DNA of 64,000 nucleotides, taken from positions 33,624,866 through 33,688,865 of the forward strand of contig CAIIXF020000001.1 in the NCBI GenBank assembly GCA_903813345.2. The letters are read 5' to 3'. Positions within the stretch are counted from its first letter, which is position 1. The number at the start of each line of letters is the position of its first letter. The translations under genes and the position numbers were made by a program. This DNA comes from Owenia fusiformis (taxonomy: Eukaryota; Annelida; Polychaeta; Sabellida; Oweniidae). Positions 25,589 to 37,780 of this stretch are shown one piece after another. The notes beneath the pieces were generated by a model. The model did no database searches. It was not told where the DNA came from and saw nothing but the letters and a program-made list of their open reading frames with translations.

Positions 25589-26157
25589 ATGAATAATCAA
25601 GAAAGTATATCAGTCACATACAAAATGCCCAAAAAGATGAAGAATTTAAGTCCTTTGGATATACATGTATCTCAGTCAATGCGTTCTGGAATCCCCAGAG
25701 TTATGAGTACAAGCGCTCTTCGTGATATGAAACGTTTGGATAGTCGAAACAAGCATTCATGGATATATAGGTAAGTCAAATCAGTAGACTGCATTGTCTG
25801 ATAGCTTCTCTATTTGATTTTATATTTGTGTCCTATATTCACTGGCATGTAGCGGCCCTGATATCGATAAATTCTACACGCAATATAACCCGATTCTAAA
25901 TGCTTGGTTAAAACTTTACACGAAAAAGCCTCGATATCCGGGCATTTACTCTTACACTGAACTGAAAATAGCATCGTCTAAACGTGTATGTGTTGGCTTC
26001 CAGGTAAGTTTATCAACATTTATACTCAATTGAAATAGCAGTCGTGCTTATATCGTGTACCAGTTTGATTAATTTATATGTGTGTGTATTTATAATATGA
26101 TAGCCTCGTAATACCGTGTCGTTAGAACAACTGCTAGATATCGAACTGATGACCTGA
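25589..26157 (+). CDS. Candidate three-exon gene, 128 residues, unknown function
   Basis: Exon 1 is 25589-25770 (ends AG|GTAAGTC, phase 2). Exon 2 is 25853-26003 (acceptor CATGTAG, donor CAG|GTAAGTT). Exon 3 is 26104-26157 (acceptor ATGATAG, stop TGA). The introns are 82 and 100 bp, all borders are GT/AG, and the frames join to an exact 387-nt reading frame. Two independent frame-preserving junctions make chance less likely. Exon 2 reads GPDIDKFYTQYNPILNAW.. with many aromatic and basic residues; exon 3 reads PRNTVSLEQLLDIELMT. There is no signal peptide or membrane segment and I do not recognise the family. The start is uncertain: ATG 25589 or 25625 are possible, and a TGTATCTCAG acceptor-like site at about 25672 could make exon 1 internal. 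It could be a host gene nested in an intron or part of a decayed transposon, as the C2H2 frame just downstream might suggest. Confidence 0.45.
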
Positions 26158-26309
26158 AATTACATTATTGGACTGGTCGCGCATCTGATATTAAATGATT
26201 AATTTGCATTGAATCTGATATTAACTTGCAACCCAATACCATGACTTTACATTTGAATGATAACACGGCCTCATATTCTAATTCATTATACGTCCATTGC
26301 AGGCCAAAA

Positions 26310-26456
26310 ATGTTTCAATGTGGATATTGTAATGCACACGAGAATACATTCGATTCGTATATTGATCATACATCAATTGAACATGGAGATTTTCCTGTAC
26401 ACTTTTCCCAACTAGATGCGAGTAGAATTTATCTTGATTTATCTTATGCCAAGTAG
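26310..26456 (+). CDS. C2H2 zinc-finger exon or relic (48 residues)
   Basis: From ATG 26310 the frame reads MFQCGYCNAHENTFDSYIDH then TSIEHGDFP, a textbook C-X2-C-X12-H-X4-H zinc finger, and ends in TAG at 26456. A strong splice-acceptor-like site (GTCCATTGCAG, ending 26302) lies just upstream, so it may be a last exon with the start either here or upstream (the open frame extends to 26226). It does not splice in phase onto exon 2 of the upstream candidate gene. A single C2H2 finger of this kind could bind DNA, RNA or protein; no partner can be inferred. Confidence 0.4.
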   Translation: MFQCGYCNAHENTFDSYIDHTSIEHGDFPVHFSQLDASRIYLDLSYAK

Positions 26457-26459
26457 GAT

Positions 26460-27545
26460 TTTAGGGAGATAAGTTGGTAAGATATATCCCGTATCCTGAT
26501 TTTGAGGTTTCCATATCAAGAACCTCCATATCTCCCGCCATATCTCCCGCTTCGGTGCATATCTTCCCGCTTCGGGGCATATCTTCCCGCTTCCAAAAAA
26601 GTGGAAATGCCATAAAATGACTTTGTATATGAATGATTTGTTTATTTTTTACACCTTGTACTACTGAAAACTCTACTTGGTATAGGATAAAGCAGTTATG
26701 TACGGTCGGTTTGGATATTGGGTTCATCCCTCGTGAGATATGCACATCTACTTTCGGTCCCTACGGTCCCTCAGGTAGATATGCATATCTCTCTCTGGAT
26801 AAACCCCATATCCAAAACCTCCCAGTACATAACCCTTATTTATCCCATGGTTACAAGGATATAGATCGAATATCACGTGAAGATATAATTGATACGTGGA
26901 TGAAGATATCATATTTCAGCAAACAATTCCCAAATCATCGTATATCACTTTTGAAACCATCGAATATCACTTTTTGAAAGGTGATATTCGATGGTTTCAA
27001 AAGTGATATTCGATGGTTTTGATTTTTTCAATTTTTTTATTAATTCAGCAAAACGATTGTTTATATATTTTTATTTTTTTTGGATCTTGTTTTTACGGCG
27101 TTCGCATTAAATACAAACCACTCTGTTACGTCACGTATATGACGTTCGTTGAATTATCGCAATCAAAATGTCAGACGAAATGGAATTTCCATTGCAATTT
27201 ATCTGACTATTCAATGTTCGCTGGATAATAATTCCCAATGGGATAAACGGACAATCCTATGGTTTTTCAAAAGTATCACTTATATCCACTCATGGATATC
27301 AGTATCTTCACTCATTCGCTGCACTCACTCGCGAAGATATCAATATCCACTCATGGATATAAGTTATATTTTTTCAAAGCCATAGGATATTCCTATATTA
27401 TTCCATAGTTAGCATGATATCCATAGGATAACATGTCAAAATAAAAACGGTATTTTTGAAATCAATGGTAAAATATGATATTTTTGACAAATTTTCACCT
27501 AACCATAACATACGTTGTTTTAGCCATGACATACGGCGCCGTATA
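26460..27545. repeat. GATATTCGATGG / GATATC-rich inverted repeat, left part
   Basis: It contains ATATCTCCCGC repeats (26530-26590), CGGTCCCTACGGTCCCT, and the mirror pair CGAATATCAC..GTGATATTCG at 26950-27015. Related blocks in inverse order occur at 29330-29990, so the LINE at 27.5-29.2 kb sits inside a larger inverted structure. The boundaries are not clean enough to call TIRs or a TSD. Confidence 0.5.
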
Positions 27546-27551
27546 CCATGG

Positions 27552-28916
27552 TTTTTTCCCAGATGCCCTCAAATTGGCCAAAGTAACACCTGTATTTAAA
27601 AAAGGTGTCACTACAAATCCTTCGAACTATAGACCAATTTCAGTTTTATCTGTATTTTCTAAATTGTTAGAAAAGCTCATGCACGCCAAACTCACTGGTT
27701 TTTTAGAACGTTTTGAAATTATTTTTACTTATCAATTTGGATTTCAGAAATTCAACTCTACCTACATGGCCATTTTATATTTCATTGAACAAATTCGAAA
27801 ATCAACTGATTTGGGGAAAACGAGCATTGGCATAACATTAGATTTTTCCAAGGCCTTTGACACAATTAATCATGACATTTTGATACCAAAACTTGAATAT
27901 TATGGCATCAGAGGAATAGCTAAGTCCTGGTTTGAAAGTTATTTAAAAGACCGCAAACAATATGTCACCATTAACAATTATGAATCTAAACAATCATCTC
28001 TAAATTGTGGTGTTCCGCAGGGCTCGGTACTTGGACCACTATTATTTATTCTTTACATAAATGATCTGCCTTTTGTTGCCCCTAATCTAAAATTTATTAT
28101 GTTTGCTGATGACACCAATCTTCTTGATAGTGATTATGATTTAAATGAACTCATGACTAGAACTAATGCAAACTTGAATTCAATAGATGACTGGATAAAA
28201 GCAAACAAACTTTCACTTAATATTGGCAAAACCAATGCTATTCTATTTGGACCCCAAAAAATCAAACAAATCTGAATCTTAAAATACGCAATGAGAACAT
28301 AAATTTCCGGGAAAAAATTGACTTTCTTGGAATTATTATTGATAAAAACTTGAAATTTAAAGAACACATAAAATCTGTTGAAACAAAGATTTCTCGCGTC
28401 ATTGGTTCTCTTTATCACATTAAACATCTACTTCAAATAGACAGTTTCAAAACAATTTACTTCTCATTGATACACTCTCAATTAAATTATTGCAACATAA
28501 TCTGGGGTAACACATTTAAATCATTTTATGATCGTCTACATAAACTGCAGAAACAATTCTTAAGGCTAGCTTTAAATAAGGATAGACTTTCTCACTCCGC
28601 TCCCCTATTTAAAGATCTTAGAATATTAAATATTTTTGATGTCAACAGATATTGTACTGGTCAGTTCATGTACAAAATCTTTAATAAGCACCCCAGTCTT
28701 CCAAAAAATCTATTTCAAGACTTGTTTGATATCAACATTAATATTCATCATCATTACACAAGACAATTGCATCATTTTCATATCCCTAAATGCTCTAAAC
28801 TTTCCCTTCGCTATCTGGGTCCTAATCTTTGGAATGCTCTACCACATGATATTAAAAAATGCTCCACTCTAAATATTTTCAAATCTTCATATAAAAAACT
28901 ACTCATCTATCGATAA
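27552..28916 (+). pseudogene. L2/CR1-like reverse transcriptase, one frameshift
   Basis: Frame 1 (to 28275) carries PSNYRPISVLSVFSKLLEK (fingers), LDFSKAFDTINHDIL (motif A), GVPQGSVLGPLLFILYINDL (motif B) and FADDTNLL (motif C). Frame 2 resumes at about 28260 with NLKIRNENINFREKIDFLGI and runs through the thumb and C-terminal region (LNYCNIIWGN, LGPNLWNALP) to the stop at 28914-28916. The switch lies in the CCCCAAAAAA homopolymer at about 28252-28261, so a single 1-nt indel separates otherwise intact frames. The endonuclease domain is absent by truncation. Clade (L2, CR1, Daphne or Crack-like) would need a tree. Confidence 0.9.
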
Positions 28917-29195
28917 TGTATAATACCAATATCATACTATACTGTTGATTTTATACTGGTACCCGATTTTTGTAACATTTTTACATTGTACATCCTTAGA
29001 TTAATTGTTAATACCATTTTTATATACCTACATGTAACATAATATAAGTGTTTTCTTTTATATGTAGTCTAGTTGTCATTTTAATGATTTCTGTTAAACC
29101 GCAACATATACCCACTAGGGTGTCTAGCGGCTTGTTTTTATAGTGTATATTATATAAGAATTATGAAATAAATAATTGAATTGAATTGAATTGTT
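27552..29195 (+). mobile_element. 5'-truncated L2/CR1-like LINE with (TTGAA)n tail
   Basis: Coding starts abruptly at FFPDALKLAKVTPVFKKG, inside the reverse transcriptase domain, and the 3' end carries a short TTGAA tandem tail at 29176-29193 in place of poly(A), as in CR1/L2-group LINEs. No confident TSD was found. The 3' UTR (28917-29175) contains a CACTAGGGTGTCTAGCGGCT block with stem-loop potential. Confidence 0.88.
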
Positions 29196-29329
29196 TATGG
29201 ATTTTTGCTACTTCAGACTCAAAACGAGGCTAAGTGTCAATATCGCCGTATCGTTTGGAAAATTCGTTTTAAATCACTTAATTCCCGACGATTCTGATGA
29301 TGACTTTAACTATGGAATATAAAGAACAT

Positions 29330-29995
29330 CCTCTATTTAAGATATGATATTCGATAATTTAAAAGTGATATTCGATGGTTTGTAAATTGTTTGCTAAAAT
29401 ATGATATCTTGATCCACATATCAAATATATCATCTAGCAATTAACCATGGGATAAAGCTTTACGTCCCGCTCCTAGCGGGCAGATATAGTATATCTGCCC
29501 GCTACGTCATAATCGCCGCTCGCATATTTGTTCATAATTTGTAACGTTTTCGGAATGACTGTAAAAGGCAATGGAGAAAACACAGACAATCGGGGTCTGT
29601 TTGATGGTTAAAAAAGGGAAGGAGCATCCACTTAATCAATAAAAAATTCGAGAAAATAAATATGGGAATATTTGAGAGAATATGAAAATCCGCCCACGGC
29701 CAAGAAAACAAAACTGGACATGAATATTCTAAATTATTTCCACGATTTAAAAATGTGAACCAGATGACCAAGATTGGTATGGGATAAACATATTATCCTA
29801 TAGTCGGTTCAGGATATTGGGATATGGGATATATATAGGGGTTATGCACTGGGAGGTTTTGGATACAGGGAATATCCCGAGGGATATACAATATATCTTC
29901 CCGAGGGACCGAAGGGAACATGTACTGTACTTCTTTCTGTAACTGGAATACGATTCTAATATACAAGCAACACAGTATTCCCGGGGAACCATAAA
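29330..29995. repeat. GATATTCGATGG / GATATC-rich inverted repeat, right part
   Basis: It holds AAAGTGATATTCGATGGTTT, TTAACCATGGGATAAAGC, GGTTATGCACTGGGAGG and CCCGAGGGACCGAAGGGA, which are reverse-complement relatives of blocks at 26690-27010. Open frames here are short and without domains. Confidence 0.5.
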
Positions 29996-30845
29996 TATTT
30001 TGTGTAGGGTGTGGACATTTTTCTTTTCATTTCTCTAAAATCAGATTATTCTCATAAAATTCATACAAAGTTGGGCCTGAGCCTCTATTTTCGTATTCTG
30101 CATGTTAAGATATTTATCATGTAAAACCTAAGAGATAAATTCAATGTCTTCAGTTGAGAATAAGTATAAGGTAAATGTGTGAATTCTGCTTGTTGTTGCA
30201 CTATTTTTATAATAAACAAGGTTCGATACGCAACACTGAATAGACTGCAGTCATAGCTTAGTTGTATAGAAAACAAAAGAAGTTGGGACATGGTCATGCT
30301 TGAATACGATTTTAAATATATCGCCGTTTACATTTGTTGAAATTGGCCTGTATTAATTTCAACAGGTGATCGGTGTACAAGGGCATATATTTGAGTTATT
30401 GGTTTAATGATAAGTATGACCTATGAGTGGGTAATGTTTTACAAATGCATGAAACAAATACTCCAATGGCCTAATCTCAATTTTCCTGCATAAACTATAA
30501 CATTGAAATGATGGTCATTTGCTCTCTAACTTCCGCATCATATACGTAACTTCGTAACAATTCAATAAGCCAAGACAGGACCGCTATAATCGCTACATGC
30601 CAGTGTATATTGATTGAAGATACAGTGTATTTTGAATACACCAGACACACTGTGGAGGAACAGTACTGTCAACCTCTAAATATTCTCCCAGGACAGATTT
30701 TTAGACCTAGTGGGCTTAATTCGTGGGATATTCAGTTAAATTGGCAGGGCATTCAAGAGATATGTGTGATCCCGCAAATAGGCTAAATTTTGATCAAAGG
30801 TCCATGTGCAGTATGGCAAGTGATTTGAGACAGTCATATCTTTCA
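29996..30845. other. Unassigned stretch
   Basis: No exon, RNA gene or repeat that I can support. Confidence 0.4.
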
Positions 30846-30847
30846 CC

Positions 30848-32046
30848 ATGAGTACTTTTTGGCTCACACAGTGAGCCTATGGGATCGACCAGACGTCCGT
30901 CCGTTGGTCCTCCGTCCGTCCGTTGGTCCATCCGTAAGTCCGTCCATCTGTCTGTCCATCCGTCCAGGCAATAACTCAAATACCGTTGGCCCGATTCTGT
31001 TCATATTTTGTACACATGTACATGGGGGTAGAAGTTCTGCTCGAAAACCGATTTTCAAAATGGCGGCCATTTTAGTGCAGATTTTACAGTAATTTAGGTT
31101 CTGCATATAAAACTGTAATAGCCATATGTTTTGAATGTAAAAAAGTTATATTGGACATTCATTAAGCTAGAAATGTAAATAAAGAAGAAATACATGGCAG
31201 CCATCTTGAAAAATGGCTGCCTTCGCACGTCATTTTACGATTTTTGCTGTAACTTGAAAAGTAGTGGAGCGATTTTGTTCATATTTGGTATGTGAATACT
31301 TGAAGTATGGCACAATGTCTAATAACATTTTCGGTAGAATGCGGCCATTTTGAAAAATGGCCGCCATTTTTACTTGTGTTTTTTAACATTTTTTACTGTA
31401 ACTTAAAAAGTAGTGGAGCGATTTTGTTCATATTTGGTATGTGAATACTTTAAGCATGGCACAATGTCTAATGACATTTTGGGTTGCAGGCGGCCATTTT
31501 GGGTCGCAGGCGGCCATTTTTCAAAATGGCCGCCATTTTTACCTGTGCTATTTTACATTTTTTACTTTTATTCAAAAAGTAGTAGAGCGATTTTGTTCAT
31601 ATTTTATTTTGTTCATATTTTATATGTGAATACTATAAGCATGGCACACTGTATAATGACACTTTGGGTAGTAGGTGGCCATTTTGAAAAATGGCCACCA
31701 TTTTTACGTTTTTTACTATAACTTGTAAAGTAGTGGAGCGATTTTGTTCATATTTGATATGTAAATACTCATGAGGCTCATGAGCCTTGCACAGAGTCTC
31801 ATGATACTTCGCATAGTAGGCGGCCATTTTAAAAAATGGCTATCATTTTTACATTTTTTACTATAATTCGAAAAGTATTGGAGCGATTTTGTTCGTATTT
31901 GATATGTGAATACTTTAAGCATGGCACATTGTCTAAGAAAACTTTCGGGAGTAGTCAGCCATTTTGGAAAATGGCCACCATTTTCATGTGTGTTATTTTA
32001 CATTTTTTATTACTCAAAAGCGATTTTGTTCATATTTGATATGTGA
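30848..32046 (+). repeat. GGCTCACACAGTGAGCC element with roughly 150-bp tandem units
   Basis: The palindromic head GGCTCACACAGTGAGCC is followed by GTCCGTCC runs, a GGCAATAACTCAAATACCGT leader, then about five units of 145-165 bp. Each unit contains GTAGTGGAGCGATTTTGTTC, GGTATGTGAATACT, AGCATGGCACA and a GGCCATTTTGAAAAATGGCC palindrome. The array continues after the transposon at 32053, to about 32750. Related arrays are at 38530-39560 (+) and 44940-45400 (-). Confidence 0.8.
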
Positions 32047-32052
32047 ATACTC

Positions 32053-32517
32053 CAGGCCTGTCAACTTGGGAACACCTAACATGAGTGACTTGGAAATGTT
32101 GAACACCTCCCCTCAAAATGTGGACACCTTGATCCAAATCTGAACACCTTGATCCAAATTTTGAACACCTTGGTTTAAATTTATTACATCTTGCCAAATT
32201 TTGAACACCTCGCGTTTCAAACATCCATCAACGGGGGGGGGGAGGTACGGAAAATTTCGAACGGAATGCGTGACATATACATAATTCGCGTGAAAAGTAC
32301 AAACAAAATGCGTACATTTTTTTCCCGCGTTCGTATTTTTGCTGTGTAGATGATCTTTTTTACAAATTTTTCTTCAGAAATATTTTTGCTTGACAATTAC
32401 CAGGTAAAATGCGTATTTGCGTGACATTTTCTGTCACGCAAAAATAACTGGCGTGACTTCAAATTCTTCAGCAAATGCGTGACAAATACGCAAATTGCGG
32501 GACAGTTGACAGGCCTG
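32053..32517 (+). mobile_element. 6-bp-TSD TIR element, copy 1 (465 bp)
   Basis: Perfect 14-bp TIRs CAGGCCTGTCAACT are present at both ends. The 6-bp direct repeat ATACTC lies at 32047-32052 and 32518-32523. The interior has GAACACCTTGATCCAAAT minisatellite units, a poly-G run and the GCGTGACATTTTCTGTCACGC palindrome. It interrupts the roughly 150-bp tandem array, whose other units provide the empty site. Confidence 0.95.
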
Positions 32518-32757
32518 ATACTCATAAGGATTGCAAACTGTCTTATGACATTTTGGGTAGTAGGGGGCCATTTTAAAAAATGGCCACCATTTACATGTAC
32601 GTGTGTGCAATTTTTAAAAATTTTATATGTGGCTACTTATAAGCATATTACTTCTTCTGATGACAACTCGGCTAGTGAGCAATCATTTTGAAAATGGTGG
32701 CCTTTCTTATGTGTGTCATTTTTTATGATATTTGCTATATATTTTGTTTGTAAAAAA

Positions 32758-33066
32758 CTGCCCTGTCAACCCTCACGCATTAGGCGTGATTGTCACGCAT
32801 TTGCTGGAAAAATAGAAATCACGTATAATTTAGCATGTATGATCAAATATCACGCAAATCACGCATTTTTATGACCAAATATCATGCAAATCACGCATTT
32901 TGTTGAAATTTTAATAATCGTTTTTTGTGAAATGCCGACAAGGTAAAATATCGAACGGCGAAAAAAAGCGAACACATTCAGTTTGGTCTTAGCACGTGAT
33001 CGCCGTTTATGTCACGCATTTCGTACAAAATATGTGTATAAGTCACGCATTTGTTTCGAAAATATT
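32758..33066 (+). repeat. TGYCCTGTCAACCCTCACGC repeat, related to the 6-bp-TSD family
   Basis: It starts CTGCCCTGTCAACCCTCACGC and shares CACGCATTT words, the GGTAAAATA..GAACGGCGAAAAAAAGCGAA block and GTCACGCATT with the 6-bp-TSD family, but lacks its terminal repeats. Sister copies are at 40962-41255 and 52096-52340. The right border is undefined. Confidence 0.6.
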
Positions 33067-33314
33067 CACACCTATCTATTCTGATGACAGGTTGTTCTAC
33101 TCTCAAAATACATGTTCTCTTGTTTGCAAGATTTTTGTAAATTCTAATTAATGAATATCATGTACCAAAACTTAAAAACTGTCTAATATTTTACTCCAAA
33201 TAAACTTTATATATGTGTTCGATCGCTAATTTGTCTATTAATTAAGTTGCGCTTGCATTGTCTTTTAAAGGTTACACGTAGATAGATACACGCAGGAAAA
33301 CTTTACAATGTGTG

Positions 33315-33445
33315 TTAGTATTATGGCATTCGGTATAATGCCTTTCGGTACAATATACACGTAGCCGGTTTAATAAGTTTCGGTATAATGCGCATCGGTA
33401 TATATGCGCATCGGTACAATGGGTTTTGGTATAATGCGCGGACCA
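33315..33445 (+). repeat. TCGGTAYAATGCGCG minisatellite
   Basis: Tandem, irregular copies of TTCGGTATAATGC / CATCGGTACAATG. A second array of the same motif is at 45850-45955. Confidence 0.7.
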
Positions 33446-33544
33446 CGAGGTAAGGATTCTGGACACCTGCTTAGGAGGAAGCTTTTTCTCATACTTTCAA
33501 CTATCTCCTACATGCACCATCCAGGAACCTTGGCTGAACTTGGC

Positions 33545-35192
33545 GTGAAAGAAACTTTTGTCTAGGTCAAGGTCAAAGATCAAAATCTAGGTCAAATCAA
33601 AGTTTCTCAAATCCTGACTTTAATATTTTTAGCTGATTTTTTGCATACCGATAGATATTAGTATTCTATTAGTGTGTGCCTTTTGCCGTCTGGACAAATT
33701 TTGCCTAGATTTTGAGATATTGAAGGTCAAAAAAAGGTCAAAAAAGGTATTTTTTCAACTTGCTTCAAATTGACCAATTTTTTTTTAATAATCTACATGT
33801 TCTTAGGAACTCAAACCTGACCTTACTTTTGACCTGTGACCTTTGGTTGTCCTTCATTGACCTTCGGAAGGTCAAAACAGTTGATTTTTCAAATTGATTT
33901 TCTGAATTCAAATTTAGGTATGTTTGATCACAAAAGGACCACTCAGGTCTAGAGAAGTAAAATTTGCAAGGTCAAAGGTCAAGGTCATCAAACTAAATCA
34001 CAAACTGTGTTTTCTAAGTTTCTCAAAATTCCAGACTACAAATCAATATTTTTTAATGAAAGTCAGTTTTGAGATATCAGGATATTAGAACTCAAAAACT
34101 GAAAAAAGGTCAAATTTCCAAACTTTTCAAGACTAAATTTCAACTTGCTTCAAATTGACCTTTGGCTGACCTCCAAAAGGTAAAAAAGCTTGCAATCTTG
34201 GCATATATTTTTAGAAAAATCAAATTTACTTTGATATTCACAAATGTAGCCTAAGTAGCCTAGTTAGGACCTAAAAATGTTTAGAAAATTATTTTTGTGC
34301 CAGGCAAATGTCAAAAATGTGCCAAATTTGCCAAATCGGCAATTACGAAGTTTCTCAAAATTTGGTGCTTAATTCAAATATTTTTTCTTAAAATTAAAAA
34401 ATTAGATTGTTTTGAAGATGCTTCACATATTATCAATTCACATTGTTCAAAATATTTTCACTGATTTTGAGAAAAAGCAGTCAAAAATTGCTAAGAATAT
34501 GAAATATCTAAATACTTCAAATTTTCAATGTTCTTCAAATTTCTATTTTTTAAGTTCATTTCACCTGAAGCAACTTGACTTGAGCTTTTCATAACTGTCA
34601 TCCAAATTGAAATTGGGTCATTATTTATCGAGTTCTGGCCTTTCGGAGTTTGGCGAAACTTCACCCTTCCCGCTCCCAGTAACCCTCCCTTGTATTATTC
34701 ATGATCCTTCGATCGATAGATTGAAGGAATCATAAATAATCTTCTTGATACTTTTCCTACCCCTTCGGCCATGTTTTTAGTTATCCTATATATGCTCCTA
34801 CTAGGGACTGGGCTGGACTTGGAGGGAAAGGAATTTTTATCAAGGTCAAAGGTCAAATCTAGGTCAAGTCAAAGTTGTTTTTAAGTTTCTCAAAGCTTGA
34901 TACTACATTTCACTATTTTTGCCTGAGCTTTCACATACCGATAGATATTAGTATTCTATTAGTGCTAGCCGAAAGTAAGGTATAGAGATTTTTGATGTAA
35001 AAAAAACGGTAAAAATAGGTCAGTTTTCAAATTGCTTCAAATCAAACAAATTTTTTTTTTCAAAAGCATCTACTAGACGTCAGGAGTCCAAGACTGCAAA
35101 CCAATTTCAGATGTGACCCTTCGTTGACATTCTGGCACATTTTGAAGCAATTTTGGCATATATTTTTGGAAAAATCAAATTTACTTTGATAT
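33545..35192 (+). repeat. AGGTCA-rich tandem repeat, interrupted at 35193
   Basis: Two long units (about 33545-34600 and 34830-35192, resuming at 40051-40450) share AGGTCAAAGGTCA words, CATACCGATAGATATTAGTATTCTATTAGTG, GGCATATATTTTTRGAAAAATC and AATTATTTTTGTGCCAGGCAAATG. The second unit is split by the 35193-40050 element, while the first unit preserves the uninterrupted target. Confidence 0.75.
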
Positions 35193-35489
35193 TGTCGCGC
35201 GCCAGACTCCCGCCGAGTACCCGTACTCCCTCGGAGAAGGTCTGGTGGCGATGATAAGGGATTCGGAGGTGTTTCTCACGGGCGCCGAGCTGGTTTGGTG
35301 CTTCGGCTGACACTGAGCTAGGAGATGGAGAACACAGGAATGTACAAAACAATCAATTACGGGATTTTAATAATCTATTGAACACTATAATACAACAATA
35401 AATTTCACAAATGTCCTCAAATGCCTTTATGGCCAGTAAATCAAATATAAATGTCTCTATGTACACTGAGAATCAACACTCTGACTCCG

Positions 35490-35715
35490 AGTTGTTTGTC
35501 TCTGCTCTGCCTATCTGCTCTGCTGTCTACTCTGCTCTTTCTTTCTGTCAGCTCTGCTCTACCTTTCAGCTTCACTCGACTCTGCCTGTCGCCTCTGCTC
35601 TACCTGCTACAGTTGTCTGCTCTACTCGACCCTGCCTGTCAGCTCTACACTGCTCTGCCTGTAGGTTCTACTCTGCCTGTCTGATCTACTCGGCTCTGCC
35701 TGCTCTGCTGTGCTG
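35490..35715. repeat. TCTGCTCTGCCTG minisatellite
   Basis: Degenerate tandem copies of CTCTGCYTGTC / TCTGCTCTACC. The Ser/Leu/Cys-rich translations across it are artefacts of the repeat. Confidence 0.75.
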
Positions 35716-36786
35716 CATGTGTGGAAATCACCTTCAATTGGAGAATTCTAGCTCTGGACAGAGAAACTCAGGAATGTCAATCAAAGATGAGATTAGACCC
35801 AAGAATTCTGCCTCTGTGGTAGCAGGTCAGCCACCTCAATGGTCAGTCACATCTTGGTCGAAGTTGTTTCACTTCTGAGACTAATCAGCTCACGTGAGGG
35901 GAAGCACTCTTGCTCCTGGTTGTCACTCTCACTCCCTAGACACAGATAACTACCTCAATAGAAGAACGCTTGCTCTAAGTCGTCACCTCTCAGAAGTAGC
36001 CAACTCTCATCAATAGGAATACACTCTCTCTCAGAGTTGTCCCTCTCCTGGGAGTAGTCACTAATGTCAATGGGAGCTCCTCTTGCTCCGAATCGCCACT
36101 CTGGTCAGATGAGTAGGGAATATCAATCAAGGATGAGATTAGACCCAACTCACACACCTATGTGGGTGTAAGTACGTCTCTCCAACAAGAACACAACAGC
36201 TCTGGGCGAGATAACTCAGGAATGTCAATCAGTAAACTGAGATTAGACCAGAGTCAGACGCCTCCCGGAAGTTATCCAAGATGGCGGACACGCAATGAAT
36301 TATGGGAAGAAGATGAAGAAGAATTGAAGTCACAAAATGGCTATGCTGAATTAATGGATCAATACATCAAATCTATCAGAGAAAGGATCAACATAAATCA
36401 ATTAACACTCACAAACTGCAACTCTGCTAGGTGTCTCCAAGGCGCCTCTAGACTGCAACTTATATAATCAACGAATATATCTCTGCCAATCATAGATCCG
36501 GTCGCCAACACACAAGCAGCTAATAATCCAATAAATTACTGTTTGTAATCGTCCTACAAAACAGTGCAACACGCAAATATACTCCAAAAATGTCCTTTCT
36601 CCCCTTTGGAATCCTTCAGCTCCTTCAATGCCTTCAAATACTTCAATATTCCATCATAAAACAGTTTGTTCCATCACCTTCCGGCTATATCATCACTAAA
36701 ATCACTGTACAGATCTTGATACTTCGACACAAAAAGCTAGACTGCGCACATCAGCCCACACTCTGTCCTATCTCACTTCACTAATT

Positions 36787-37342
36787 ATATGCGGCGGGAA
36801 ACCCTCTGATTGGTTGAGCTTGTTTGTTTACTGCATTTGGTGTTGCATTCTGGATAATATTCATGAGCACTAATCCAGTTGACCTTTCTTCTTCAATATT
36901 CCATTCATATACAGGTTGTACCATTCTACTCCAGGGGTTCCCTCGGCAACAGAGCAAACACATCTCTACATGGTACACACATGAGCCATTGAACTCTATG
37001 AGTGAGTCGACTGACTCCACATATAAAAATACAAAATTAAACAAAAATGAAAATCACAATTTCGTCACAATATTGTGGCGAAATTTGTTTCTTCAGTGAT
37101 TTTATTTTACATGGACTTTGTCATTCTTAAGATGTTGTATCATTGCATTTGTTAATTTTGCCATTTTTTTTATATGTAGAGTCAATTGACTCATTTGTGG
37201 AGTTAAATTGCTCATATGAGTATGATGTAAAAATTAGAATTTGCATATTTGCCAGACATTGAGAGGCAAGTTACCCAGAATGCATCACAAAATGGGGTAA
37301 ACAAACCTAGTTCAGCCAATCAGAGGGTTTCCCGCTGCATAT
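36787..37342. mobile_element. Foldback element nested at the centre of 35193-40050
   Basis: The ends ATATGCGGCGGGAAACCC and GGGTTTCCCGCTGCATAT are inverted. Pairing extends about 70 bp through CTCTGATTGG and GTTTGTTTAC to TTGCATTCTGG. I did not find a clear TSD. Confidence 0.7.
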
Positions 37343-37780
37343 CATCACACAGGAGAGATAGCATAGAATCTGGCCCATGTGCTCAGTTGATTTTGGGAAG
37401 TTGAATGGACAAGACCTCGCGCAGTGTGGACATTGGAACATAGCAGACACATTTGTGAAGGACTTTATTGGATTGTTGGTGTGTATTTAGTAGAATACAA
37501 GGAGCAGTTGATGATCGTGTAGCGATAGGATTTGCGTATAGTATAAAGCGTTTTTGGATTATATTCGTGGCTGATTGTCTGCAGAGAAGTGTTGGTGAGT
37601 AGTAATTTACGTTGACTTTGATGTCCCTAGATTTTTTTTTTATTGTCTTTTACGTTGGATCTAATCTCAGTTGTGATTGACATTTCCAATTGTTAAAGAC
37701 ATTTTCTGCAGTCCAGAAGTCCTTCATATACGATATTCCTTGTCCAAGTTATTGTCTGTGTGATCACCATATTGGATCGC

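Noticed and set aside
26633-26977. 114-residue frame MICLFFTPC..
   Set aside because: It overlaps the GATATC-rich inverted repeat whose mirror copy at 29.3-30.0 kb does not keep the frame.
35411-35878. 155-residue open frame, Ser/Cys/Leu-rich
   Set aside because: It crosses the TCTGCTCTGCC minisatellite and the arm of the composite element and has no domain.
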